Below are positions 9,174-20,300 of a DNA stretch of 64,000 nucleotides, piece by piece. Both the position numbers and the translations under genes were made by a program. The notes beneath the pieces were generated by a model. The model had not been told where the DNA came from. It did not search any database and was given only the letters and a program-made list of their open reading frames with translations. Position 1 is the first letter of the stretch, and the number at the start of each line of letters is the position of its first letter. The DNA is from Pseudomonas sp. NKUCC02_KPG (GTDB lineage Bacteria > Pseudomonadota > Gammaproteobacteria > Pseudomonadales > Pseudomonadaceae), in NCBI RefSeq assembly GCF_019345465.1, contig NZ_JAHKRC010000009.1, forward strand, positions 62,001 through 126,000. The letters are read 5' to 3'.

Positions 9174-9989
9174 TCAGTAATTGTTGGCGCTGTAATCCGG
9201 CTCGAACGAGAAATCAGCCAGGCGTGACACGCCGGTTTGCAGCGTGCCATCAGGCTGCAAGCGCAACCAGCGATAGCCCGGGGCCTCGTTGCTGACCTTG
9301 AAGTCCGGGCTGGCGACAGCAAACTGGATGCAGGTCGAGGGCGATGCCAGCAACCTGACACCGTTGCGTTGCTGATCGAACGGCTGGTGGACATGCCCCC
9401 AGAGCACCGCCCGTGCTTGTGGATAACGGTCCATGACCGACCAGAAATCCTTGGCATTGCGCAGACCAATCGGCTCCAGCCATTGGCAACCCACCGAGAC
9501 CGGGTGGTGATGCAGGCACACCAGGTGATGGCGTTCGGGGGCTTCGCTCAAGGATTGCGCCAGCAGTTGCAACTGGTCGTCTTCCAGATAACCGGGGGTG
9601 GAATGGGGCACTGCCGAGTTGAGCAACGTAATGCGCCAATTGCCGATATCGACCACGGGCTCAAGCAGACGGCTTTGCACGGCCGCTTCGCGCATCTGCG
9701 CAATTTGGTCATGATTGCCGGGGATCCAGCGGGCAACGCCGCCCAGCGGTGACGTCATCCTGCGAAAGTGCTGATAGGCCTCGACGCTGCCGTCCTGGGT
9801 CAAGTCGCCCGTGGCCAGAATGCCGTCGATGTGCGGTTGTTCGGCGCGAGCCAGATCGATCACCTGCTGCAGGCTTTGCGCAGTCTTGAGGCCGAGCAGG
9901 GAACCGTCTGCGTCAGCAAACAAATGGCTGTCAGACAGCTGCACCAGCAGCACCGCATCTTCGGTGGTCAGCGTGGATACATTCGGCAA
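9174..9989 (-). CDS. cpdA: 3',5'-cyclic-AMP phosphodiesterase
   Basis: A class III metallophosphoesterase that degrades cAMP to AMP and so limits Vfr/CRP signalling. The four metal-binding motifs are present in order: LSDSHLF, LATGDLT, PGNHDQ and WGHVHQPF, plus the HHHP of LVCLHHHPVS. The start is set at TTG 9989 (LPNVSTLTTED) because a GGAGAG ribosome site lies five bases upstream and related Pseudomonas proteins begin at this point; the longer in-frame reading to 10019 overlaps the DUF1249 stop region. It follows the DUF1249 gene by 32 bp in the nudF-DUF1249-cpdA transcript. Confidence 0.92.
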   Translation of the reverse strand: MPNVSTLTTEDAVLLVQLSDSHLFADADGSLLGLKTAQSLQQVIDLARAEQPHIDGILATGDLTQDGSVEAYQHFRRMTSPLGGVARWIPGNHDQIAQMREAAVQSRLLEPVVDIGNWRITLLNSAVPHSTPGYLEDDQLQLLAQSLSEAPERHHLVCLHHHPVSVGCQWLEPIGLRNAKDFWSVMDRYPQARAVLWGHVHQPFDQQRNGVRLLASPSTCIQFAVASPDFKVSNEAPGYRWLRLQPDGTLQTGVSRLADFSFEPDYSANNY

Positions 9990-10021
9990 GATGACTCTCC
10001 CGGGGGGTGTTGATTTCAAGG

Positions 10022-10474
10022 CTAGCGTACTTCTGCGTATTCATGCCCGCATGCCAGGCAATGGCTGAGCCACTCACCCAGAAACACATTGAGCTGGGCT
10101 TTTTCGTCGGGCTGGTGCATGGCGATGTTGGGGTACGGGTAGATGCTGCGAAAGCGCCGGGCGTGCTCGGCAGCAACGACTTCAGCCATGCGCGCATCGT
10201 GATAAACCTGAACCTGCAACTCGGGCACCGGCAACCAGGGCAAGCTATGTTCCTGACGGATGCGCAGGGTGCTGGTGTACGGGCAATCGAGGATCACCTC
10301 AAGCGTCAGCACGCCCAGCATCTGGTCCCCCTGAGTCACGGCAATCCGGCGCGGGCCGGGTTGCTCGCGCATTTCAGGCAACAAACGCATCAGGCGCGCA
10401 TAGTTGGCCTCGCAGGCAGCCTGCAAACCGATCAGGTCGACTCGATAACGATCGCGAACCCCATTTACGACCAT
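10022..10474 (-). CDS. DUF1249 (YqiB-like) protein
   Basis: A 150-residue soluble protein of the DUF1249 family, recognised from its sequence pattern (CEANYARLMRLLP near residue 23, then CPYTSTLRI and VYHDARMAEV) and from its place between nudF and cpdA, where E. coli carries yqiB. No catalytic motif is visible and no function is established. Its first codons overlap the end of nudF by 10 bases, suggesting coupled translation. It lacks a signal peptide or membrane segment, so a cytoplasmic role is likely. Confidence 0.88.
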   Translation of the reverse strand: MVVNGVRDRYRVDLIGLQAACEANYARLMRLLPEMREQPGPRRIAVTQGDQMLGVLTLEVILDCPYTSTLRIRQEHSLPWLPVPELQVQVYHDARMAEVVAAEHARRFRSIYPYPNIAMHQPDEKAQLNVFLGEWLSHCLACGHEYAEVR

Positions 10475-11082
10475 AACCCCCTCACTTCAGCGCGATTAAG
10501 CGCCAGCCATTGCAGGGCAATAATGCTCGCTGCATTGGAAATACGTCCATCACGTACAGCTTGCAGCGCATCTTCGTACGCCCATACCGTTACACGAATA
10601 TCTTCTGCCTCTTCTTCCAGCCCATGCAAGCCCCCCACACCCAAGGTGCTGCAACGCCCCAGAAACAAGTGAACAAACTCGGTACTGCCCCCCGGCGAAG
10701 GGAAATAGCGGGTGATGGGCCACAGTGACGAGAACACAAGACCGGCCTCTTCTTCGCCTTCACGATGAGCGACTTCTTCGGGCACTTCAGCCTTGTCGAT
10801 CAGCCCGGCCACCAGTTCGATCAACCAGGGCGTTTGGGTCTTGCCCAGGGCGCCGACCCGGAACTGCTCGATCAGCACCACTTCATCGCGCTGGGGGTCA
10901 TACGGCAGCACACATACCGCGTCATGTCGCACGAACACTTCACGACTGATCTCACGGCTCATGCCACCGGCAAAGAGTTCGTGACGCAGGTGCACGCGGT
11001 CCAGTTTGTAAAAACCCTGATAACCGTTCTCGCGCTTTACGATCTCAACGGCACTTGGCGTGGCCTTGGTGATGTCAGTCAT
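10465..11082 (-). CDS. nudF: ADP-ribose diphosphatase
   Basis: A Nudix hydrolase that cleaves ADP-ribose to AMP and ribose 5-phosphate. The start is placed at the ATG at 11082 (MTDITKATPS), which has an AAGGGG ribosome site; the ORF continues upstream to 11205 but those 41 codons look non-coding. The Nudix box runs at about residues 93-115 and ends in REGEEEAGL, with Gly where a bulky residue is usual. The product is 205 residues, a normal size for NudF (about 209 in E. coli). First gene of the nudF-DUF1249-cpdA-yqiA-parE run. Confidence 0.92.
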   Translation of the reverse strand: MTDITKATPSAVEIVKRENGYQGFYKLDRVHLRHELFAGGMSREISREVFVRHDAVCVLPYDPQRDEVVLIEQFRVGALGKTQTPWLIELVAGLIDKAEVPEEVAHREGEEEAGLVFSSLWPITRYFPSPGGSTEFVHLFLGRCSTLGVGGLHGLEEEAEDIRVTVWAYEDALQAVRDGRISNAASIIALQWLALNRAEVRGLWS

Positions 11083-11302
11083 TGCAAACCCCTTACTGGC
11101 GAATTTCACCGGGGTGGCCCTCGGCATCGCGCATCCTAACGCGCCTGCACCTGCGGATGCAGCCTCTTTTATGACGCGGGGATAGACGGATCGCCTGCAA
11201 AACAACTCTAATTGACTCTATCAAGCTTAGTGGCGAACCGATGCCCATGCTGGCAGTCGAACCACCATAATTTTCTCTTTCTTTCGACGATGAAGGACGA
11301 CC

Positions 11303-12049
11303 ATGTCGCTTTTAAAGTTTGCCTCCATGACTTGCATCGCCCTGACCCTGGGTGCTTGCCAAAGCGTGTTTCAACCTTCGGCACAAAAGCCGCTGGCGTT
11401 TACCAATGACGCCTCGGAGCAGGTCAAATCCGGCTGCACTGGCCCGGACTGCCCGCTGGTGAATATCGACACCCTGCACTTTGCCGATGCTCCCAACCTC
11501 GACGCGCTGATCGAAAACCGCCTGTTGAAGATGACCGTAAACTCGCCCGACGACAAACTGGCGCCATCGCTCAACGCGTACCGCGAGCATTTCCTGCGCA
11601 CAGCCGACAGCCGCAACAGCACCTACTTGCAAGCCAAGGTACGCGAGGAGCATGACGGTCTGGTGATTGTCGAGTTGTCCAGCTACCTGGACACCGGCGG
11701 CGCTCATGGCATGCCGGGGCGCGGCTTTATCAACTACTCGCGCAAAGAGCAGAAAGAAGTGACCTTGCAGGACATGCTCTTGCCGGGCCAGGAGCAAGCC
11801 TTTTGGGGGGCCGCAAAAGTGGCCCACAACAACTGGTTGATCAACAGCCATTACAGCAGCGACCCGGAATACGTCAAAAACTGGCCGTTCCAGAAAACCC
11901 CGCACGTGGCATTACTCAAGGACAACGTGGTCCTCAAATACGACGTGTACAGCATTGCGCCGTACTCTGAAGGTCATATTGAACTGAAGATCCCGTACTC
12001 GCGCCTGAACGGGATTCTGAAACCCGAGTGGTTCCCGGGCCGCGGGTAA
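11303..12049 (+). CDS. DUF3298/RsiV-like lipoprotein
   Basis: A 248-residue lipoprotein: signal MSLLKFASMTCIALTLGAC with the lipidated Cys at residue 19. The C-terminal half has the DUF3298 pattern (SYLDTGGAHGMPGRGFINY then EHIELKIPYSRLNGILKP), a fold also found in the extracytoplasmic part of the anti-sigma factor RsiV, which binds lysozyme. No transmembrane anchor or sigma factor gene is nearby, so an anti-sigma role is not supported; it is an envelope lipoprotein of unknown function. A GAAGGACG ribosome site precedes the ATG. It is divergent from nudF and occupies the position of PA4972. Confidence 0.8.
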   Translation: MSLLKFASMTCIALTLGACQSVFQPSAQKPLAFTNDASEQVKSGCTGPDCPLVNIDTLHFADAPNLDALIENRLLKMTVNSPDDKLAPSLNAYREHFLRTADSRNSTYLQAKVREEHDGLVIVELSSYLDTGGAHGMPGRGFINYSRKEQKEVTLQDMLLPGQEQAFWGAAKVAHNNWLINSHYSSDPEYVKNWPFQKTPHVALLKDNVVLKYDVYSIAPYSEGHIELKIPYSRLNGILKPEWFPGRG

Positions 12050-12063
12050 TCACCCCATCTCCC

Positions 12064-12089
12064 GTGGGAGCGGGCTAGCCCGCTCCCAC
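12064..12089. repeat. REP palindrome (fused back-to-back pair)
   Basis: A perfect 26-bp palindrome with arms GTGGGAGCGGGCT / AGCCCGCTCCCAC lies between the convergent stops at 12049 and 12094. The arm is the same REP unit found in the longer REPIN pairs elsewhere in the window, here with no spacer. It can form a hairpin in either transcript and may act as an mRNA 3'-end stabiliser or weak terminator. Confidence 0.85.
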
Positions 12090-12093
12090 AAGA

Positions 12094-13380
12094 TCATGCA
12101 ACCGCTTTTGAGCGCCCTGCCACCCACTGCAACAACCCCGCCAGCAGCAACGCCGGCAACGTCGCGCCCACATCAGGCATAAAGTTCGCCAGCAGGTGAT
12201 AAGTCACCACCCCGCCCAGCCATGCCAGCAAGGTCGTCCAGCGCATCAGGGTCGGGGCGACCCGGGCACTGCGCTTGCGCAGGATAAAGTGATCCACCAG
12301 GACCACCCCGAACAATGGCGCGAACACCGAGCCAATCAGCAGCAGGAAGTTCTGGTACTGCGCCAGCGGCGAAAAGCAGGCGATCAAGGTGCATACCACA
12401 CCGATAGCCAAGGCCAGATGCTCGACTTTCAAACGCAGCAACATCCCGCCGGACACCGCCGCCGAGTGAATATCGGCAAATGCGTTTTCGGACTCGTCGA
12501 GCAAGATCAGCAGCAGTGGAATTCCCAGGCCTGCCCCCGCCAGCGCCAACAGCAGCGCATTGACTTCACCGCTCGGCGCAAAGGCCAGGGTGTAGGCCAC
12601 GCCCAGGCTCATCAGCCAGAAGTTGCCAATAAAGAAGCCCAGTGCCGTACCGCCAAACACACTGTTGGCGCGCTTGCCGAAGCGCGAATAATCCGCAATC
12701 AACGGCAACCACGATAGCGGCATGGCGATGGCAATGTCAAAACCCACGGCAAACGGCAGTGAGCCATCGCCCTTTTGTGCCCACAATGCGGGCAGGTCGG
12801 CCTTGGCGAACAAATTCCAGGTCAACCAGATGCAAGCCGCCAGCAGCAACCAGATGCCCCATTTGCGCAAGACCTTGCGCACAAAGGTCAAAGGCCCGCT
12901 GACCGCAAGCAGCGTGGCCAGGGCGCCGAAAAACAGCGTCCACATCAAGGGGTTGCTCAACCAGCTACCTTCATTGAAGGCCCGTGCACCCAGCAGGCTG
13001 GCCGCATCGCGCATCACAATGATTTCGAACGAGCCCCAGCCGATCAGTTGCAACACGTTGAGCACGGCCGGGAGCATGGCGCCGCGGCTGCCGAGGCTGA
13101 GTTTCAGCGCGGCCATGGACGACAGCCCGGTGTCGCTGCCGATCACACCGACCGAGGCCAACAACGACACGCCGACCAGCGTGCCGAGAAAAATCGCCAG
13201 CAATGAACCCGAAAGGCCCAGTCCCGGCGCAAGCAACGCGCCGGTCTGCAACACCATCAGGCCTATGCCGAGGGAGAACCACAGGGAAAACAGATCTCGA
13301 CCGCCGAATACGCGCCGGTCCTGAGGGACAGCAAGGTCGGGAGAGTAGGTACTGGGTGTGTTCAATGGGTTGAATCTCAC
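12094..13380 (-). CDS. cytX: CytX-like hydroxymethylpyrimidine/cytosine permease (NCS1 family)
   Basis: A 428-residue inner-membrane transporter with about 12 hydrophobic segments and the NCS1 nucleobase-cation symporter pattern: LFSLWFSLGIGLMVLQTGA near the start, SMAALKLSLGSRG, and PLIADYSRFGK in the middle. Because it lies directly downstream of thiC on the same strand, 126 bp away, it is most likely the thiamine-precursor (HMP) transporter CytX rather than a general cytosine permease; this is inferred from context. The start is a GTG with a weak ribosome site; the exact N terminus is uncertain. A REPIN (13406-13490) separates it from thiC. Confidence 0.8.
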   Translation of the reverse strand: MRFNPLNTPSTYSPDLAVPQDRRVFGGRDLFSLWFSLGIGLMVLQTGALLAPGLGLSGSLLAIFLGTLVGVSLLASVGVIGSDTGLSSMAALKLSLGSRGAMLPAVLNVLQLIGWGSFEIIVMRDAASLLGARAFNEGSWLSNPLMWTLFFGALATLLAVSGPLTFVRKVLRKWGIWLLLAACIWLTWNLFAKADLPALWAQKGDGSLPFAVGFDIAIAMPLSWLPLIADYSRFGKRANSVFGGTALGFFIGNFWLMSLGVAYTLAFAPSGEVNALLLALAGAGLGIPLLLILLDESENAFADIHSAAVSGGMLLRLKVEHLALAIGVVCTLIACFSPLAQYQNFLLLIGSVFAPLFGVVLVDHFILRKRSARVAPTLMRWTTLLAWLGGVVTYHLLANFMPDVGATLPALLLAGLLQWVAGRSKAVA

Positions 13381-13405
13381 AAATAGAGAGTTGCCTGAAA
13401 GTCCT

Positions 13406-13490
13406 GTGGGAGCGGGCTTGATCGCGATAGAGTCGACACGGTTACACTCAAAGACCGTGACGTCTGCATCGCGAGCAAGCCCGCTCCCAC
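13406..13490. repeat. REPIN (inverted REP pair)
   Basis: GTGGGAGCGGGCTTGATCGC at the left and GCGAGCAAGCCCGCTCCCAC at the right are inverted copies of one REP unit around a 40-odd bp variable spacer. It lies in the thiC-cytX gap on the minus strand, between the thiC stop and the cytX start. Confidence 0.88.
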
Positions 13491-13506
13491 AAGGGAACTG
13501 CTCACA

Positions 13507-15501
<1,995 letters not shown>

Positions 15502-15562
15502 TCATTTTTTGACCAATTGATCCCGGACAGCACTCAAGAGGACTCGCCGGGAGACGAGAAAT

Positions 15563-15654
15563 CTTGTTCCCTACGCAGGCGTTAACCTGATCAGGTTCAA
15601 CGGGATCCGAAATTATTCGATCTCAGCCTCATAGCAAGGCACCCCGACAAGAAC
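15563..15654 (-). promoter_or_regulatory. TPP riboswitch (THI element) for thiC
   Basis: Read on the minus strand, the conserved THI-box segments are all present: GGGGTGCC, then TATGAGGCTGAGATCG, and further on GAACCTGATCAGGTTAACGC followed by CTGCGTAGGGAACAAG. This is the thiamine-pyrophosphate aptamer; it starts about 260 bases and ends about 166 bases upstream of the thiC ATG. TPP binding should lower thiC (and probably cytX) expression. I cannot see a clear terminator with a T run in the leader, so control of translation start is the more likely mechanism. Confidence 0.95.
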
Positions 15655-15828
15655 CCGGCCAGTCTAGACAAGAGTGAGGCAGAACGCCAATCCCACAATT
15701 AATGCAGTGATGAAAGGCGTAACAATGGCATTGTTGCAAGGTGCCACCACTACTACACTCGCTACGGCTTGAAACCGCGAATCGGGCTCGGGCACTTATT
15801 TTTCGCAACCTTGAACTAGGGATCGCTC

Positions 15829-17265
15829 ATGCTGCGCAAACTATCACTGGCTATAGCCGTGTCTTGGGCGACCAGCGCAATGGCTCTGGATACAACCGCC
15901 CCATTGTCCAGTCAAAACGGGTTGGTCAGCGTTTACCACGAAGCGGTAGACAACAACGCGGACCTGGCTGCAGCCCGCGCCAATTACGCGGCTCAAAAGG
16001 AAGTGGTGCCCCAGGCCCGCGCCGGTTTGCTGCCCAACCTGTCCGGCGGCGCCGAGTCGAGTAATGTGCGCACCGCCATCGACCAGCCTTCGCTGACGAC
16101 CACCCGCAGCGCCGTGGTGTACCAGGCCACGCTGGCACAACCGATTTTCCGGATTGATCGCTGGTTCCAGTTGAAAGCCGCCGAATCGATCAACGAGCAG
16201 GCCGCGCTGCAACTCTCGGCCACCGAGCAGAATTTGATCCTGCAGAGCGCCAACGCCTATTTCTCGGTGCTACGCGCCCAGGACACGCTGGCCGCGACCA
16301 AGGCCGAAGAAGCCGCCTTCAAGCGCCAACTGGACCAGTCCCGGGAGCGCTTTGACGTGGGCCTGTCGGACAAGACCGACGTGCTGCAATCCCAGGCCAG
16401 TTACGACACGGCACGGGCCAACCGGATGCTGGCTCAGCGTCAGGTAGAAGACGCCTTTGAATCCCTGGTCACCCTGACCAACCGCCAGTACAACGCGATT
16501 GAAGGCATGCGCCACACCTTGCCGATCCTGCCGCCGATGCCCAATGACGCCAAGTCCTGGGTCGACACGGCCGCACAGCAGAACCTCAACCTGCTGGCCA
16601 GCAATTACGCGGTCGATGCCGCCGAAGAAACCCTCAAGCAGCGCAAGGCTGGCCACGCGCCAACCCTCGATGCCGTCGCGCAGTACAAGACCGGGGACAA
16701 CGACGCCTTTGGCTTAAGCAACCCCAATGCCCTTAACCAGCGTTATGGCGGCGACGTGTCGCAACGCAGCATTGGCGTGCAGTTGAACATCCCCATCTAC
16801 AGCGGCGGCCTGACCAGCTCGCAAGTGCGTGAGTCGTACTCGCGCCTGGACCAGACCGAACAGCAGCGCGAAGCCTTGCGTCGTCAGGTGGTAGAAAATA
16901 CCCGCAACCTGCACCGGGCGGTGAACACCGACGTTGAGCAGGTACAGGCGCGCAAACAGTCGATCATCTCCAACCAGAGTGCACTGGAAGCCACGGAAAT
17001 CGGCTACCAGGTGGGCACGCGCAACATCGTCGACGTGCTTGACGCCCAGCGCCAGCTCTACAACTCGGTGCGTGACTACAACAACAGCCGTTATGACTAC
17101 ATCCTCGACAACCTGCGCCTCAAGCAGGCAGCGGGAACCTTGAACCCTGGCGACCTGGACGCACTGTCGCGCTACCTCAAGGCCGACTACAACCCGGACA
17201 AGGACTTCCTGCCGCCCGACCTGGCCAAAGCAGCCGAAGCCAACTTGCGCTCACCGGGCAATTGA
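15829..17265 (+). CDS. opmH: TolC-family outer-membrane channel (OpmH-like)
   Basis: A 478-residue outer-membrane efflux protein. Signal peptide MLRKLSLAIAVSWATSAMA is probably cleaved after Ala19. The body shows the two-fold repeat of long coiled helices and beta strands of TolC: LPNLSGGAESS, YQATLAQPIF, and in the second half VQLNIPIYSGG followed by ATEIGYQVGTRNIVDVLDAQRQL. Adjacent thiC and overall sequence match OpmH (PA4974) of P. aeruginosa, the TolC homologue used by type I secretion and some RND pumps. An AGGGATC ribosome site precedes the ATG. It is the outer-membrane part only; no inner-membrane partner is in the window. Confidence 0.9.
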   Translation: MLRKLSLAIAVSWATSAMALDTTAPLSSQNGLVSVYHEAVDNNADLAAARANYAAQKEVVPQARAGLLPNLSGGAESSNVRTAIDQPSLTTTRSAVVYQATLAQPIFRIDRWFQLKAAESINEQAALQLSATEQNLILQSANAYFSVLRAQDTLAATKAEEAAFKRQLDQSRERFDVGLSDKTDVLQSQASYDTARANRMLAQRQVEDAFESLVTLTNRQYNAIEGMRHTLPILPPMPNDAKSWVDTAAQQNLNLLASNYAVDAAEETLKQRKAGHAPTLDAVAQYKTGDNDAFGLSNPNALNQRYGGDVSQRSIGVQLNIPIYSGGLTSSQVRESYSRLDQTEQQREALRRQVVENTRNLHRAVNTDVEQVQARKQSIISNQSALEATEIGYQVGTRNIVDVLDAQRQLYNSVRDYNNSRYDYILDNLRLKQAAGTLNPGDLDALSRYLKADYNPDKDFLPPDLAKAAEANLRSPGN

Positions 17266-17270
17266 GCCAG

Positions 17271-17289
17271 CCCCTCCCGCAGGGGGGGG
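17271..17289 (+). terminator. Possible weak terminator hairpin after tolC
   Basis: CCCCTCCC (17271-17278), loop GCA, then a run of eight G can pair with one or two G-U wobbles. There is no T run after it, so strong termination is unlikely; read-through into the giant gene at 17388 is possible. Confidence 0.3.
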
Positions 17290-17387
17290 ATTCACAGAAC
17301 TATCCAGCTACCACCCCTCCTTGTGAGCACCAGAAGTTAATACGGCACCGGTCGTGTGACCTTCTGGCACTCTCAAGGAACCCCCTT

Positions 17388-20300
17388 ATGACAACGCCCC
17401 ACCTCGCCCCTGCACAAAACGCCGTTCGGGAACAATTCGCCAACCCGCCCTCACTTGAATCTGTCACCCGGCAAATGCTCGCGGCGGCCATTGCCCAAGA
17501 GTACCCCACCCTCAAAATTGATCTGGCCCGCACCCGTCTGGCCGTCCCCCGGCCTCAAGGGGGCTGGGACTTGCAGCCATTCATGCCCAAGGTGCTGGAT
17601 TACCTGGGCACAGGCGCCGAACTGGATCTAAGCCCGATCAACACGCAACCCTACTACCTGACCGATGACGCTCCCGACTGGCTCAAGCCCGAAGAGGGCG
17701 AGCTGGATATGCGCGTCATCGAGCGCCTGGTCAAAGAGCTGACCTGGCGCCTGCCCATTGGCCTGCAAAATGCTTTGAGCAACTTTTGGTCAGAGCCGGC
17801 GGATACCGGCGTCAGCCGTTGGCAATGGCTCAGCGATGTGCTGAAAGACACCCTGCGCATCGGCGCCCTCCAGCAATCCGACCTGCCTCAGACAGCCCGT
17901 GAGGCCATCAACCAAGTGATCAACGCCCCCGAACTTGAAGAGCGTGTCCGTCAACACGCACAAAACGCTGTTCACGCTTACTGGCTCAAAGCCACGCTCG
18001 TAAATGCAGGCGTGACCCGCTCCGGGATGAGTTCACGAATCGTCCTGGTGACTCCGGAGCACATACTCGTGTGCAATGCCAACGGCAAGACCCTGACCTA
18101 TCGAAATCAGGATTCATTGGGCCGGGGCTGGGCCCGAAAGATCAGCCGGTCCTTCAGCGTTGACGAAATCCGTCTTGAACAATATGAACTCGACGGCAAT
18201 GTATTCGACGCCGCCAGCGCTGCCCTCCTTAACCGGCAGCTGGAGAGTATTGGCTTGCTTGAACTGCCTTCCAGCGTCGGTTGGCAGGCGCTGGACACGG
18301 TATACAGGCATATCACCGAGCCCTCCCGCTATTTTGTCGCCGCCCCTCAAGCCAATCTGCACACCCTTGAAACCCTCAAGCAACACTTGCCCGACTGGCT
18401 GAAAAACGCGAGTGCTGCCGATCAGGCACGCTTGCGCCAGTACAGCCTGGCCTTGGCCGCGGCGAAAAAAACCAGCCAGGGCCGGACCTACCTGTCCGAC
18501 ATCAGTACGCTGCGTGCGTACGCCGCCGATGTGCTGCATCAACAAATGCGGACCGATCAACTGCAATTTGAGCTGGACACGCCCGTACACGCGATCAGCG
18601 AGCTGTTGAACCCCGACGAAATCGAGCTGACCTTTCTGACAGTCGCCGGGGCTTATGGCACCTTGGGTGTCGTGGAGCCCGTGACCATGAGCCTGACCGA
18701 CCTGGCCCTGAAAAACCTGATCGGTCGTCCCAAAGGCACGCTGAGCGTGCGTCACCATCTGGGTCTGGACCTTCCCCAGTGGCTGACGCCCGATTACATC
18801 ACACGACGCGGCGGCCTGATTGAACAGGTCAACATCGGCAAAGCCTACCCCGAGCGCCTTGAAAGCTTGCTGCTGAGCAACACACCCGACGCCCAGGCGC
18901 GCGAAAAACTGTTCGCCGAGCACCTGCGCGCGCAACTGCCACTCCAAGCCCTGGAACTGTGCCTCAAGCAAGAAGGCTCCATGACCACCCTGGGCGCCAG
19001 TTATGTCGCGGCGGTGGTGCAAAACCGCGCCGCCGATCGCGTGGTCGAGGGCGTGCCAGTGGTGATCCGTCACCTGGCGCTGGTGCGACAGCCCGAAGCG
19101 GTGCCGGACATCGTCAACAACATGTTCATCATTGAACCCGCCAACGTTGAACATGGCCCGCATGTGCTGTATCGCCCGCTCTACGCCCCTTCCTTGCTGG
19201 AATTCAGCACCCGTGACGCCTTGCTGGACGCTATCGCCGAGTCCGGGGAACTGCAAAACAGCGTCATCACCTGGTTAAGTGACAGGGCCCGCCCGATCTA
19301 CGACCACGGAGGTTTCAAGGAACCCCACTTTGTACGTTTTGGCCTGGGTAGCGAATACGACCCCATTGAAGTGCCCAAGCCCGCGCTGCTCGCCGTTGAC
19401 GGCATCAGCAACGAGTTGCTGCAATACCTGCACAACGGCCAATTGATGCAGTTCCTGTACGGCTGCAATGCCAGAGCTCTGGTGGAACAGGCCAACGCAG
19501 AATCGGTGACCAACAGTGAAAGCCGCTGGGCCGTGCTGCTGGAGGGTGGCGGTCTGATTTTCAACAGCCTGCTGATGCTGCCGGCGGTGCCGGCGCCCCT
19601 GATGGTGACGGGCGGGTTGCTGGGCCTGATGGGCCTGGCCAGCCAGACTATCCCTGCACTCGCAAGTAATGACCCGACCGTCCGGGAGCAGGCCGCCGCC
19701 GACATACTGCTCAACGTCGGGCTGTTGCTGCTTCACGAGGCTCCCGGTTCCCGCAGCGTACTCACGGCACTGCCCACCGGGCTGCGGACGCAAGCCATGC
19801 GCCCGTTTACAACCCTGCGCGTGCCGCAGGTCTGGCCCGAGCCAGCGCCGCCTCGCGTTATCTCCGGCAGCGTGGCGCTGCCCGGCCAATTGCCCAACGC
19901 AGAAAGCACCGTGCTGGATTTAAGCTTCGCCAATGCTCGCAATCAGCTGACACCCAGCCAGCGCGAACGACTGGCCAGCTTCAAGGTGACGCGTCCCGCT
20001 GCGCTGCCGACCGCACAACCCGACGGCCCCCGCAAGGGACTGTATTACATCGACCGGACCTGGCATGCCTTGATCGACCAGAACCTGTACGCCGTCGATA
20101 TCGACCCCGAAGGCACGGCGGTCATCGTGTCCATCACCGATCCCCGCCACCCGGGCCCCAGCCTGCAATCAGACAGTCATGGCAACTGGTCGCTTGATCT
20201 GCGATTACGCTTGCAGGGCGGTATGCCGCCCAAGCGCATCGCCGCCTTTCAACAACACAGGGCGCTGCGGATAACCCAGCTGGGCAATGATCTGAAAGAT

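Noticed and set aside
11303..12049. Anti-sigma factor RsiV
   Set aside because: Only the DUF3298 domain is shared; it is a lipoprotein with no cytosolic anti-sigma part and no sigma gene beside it.
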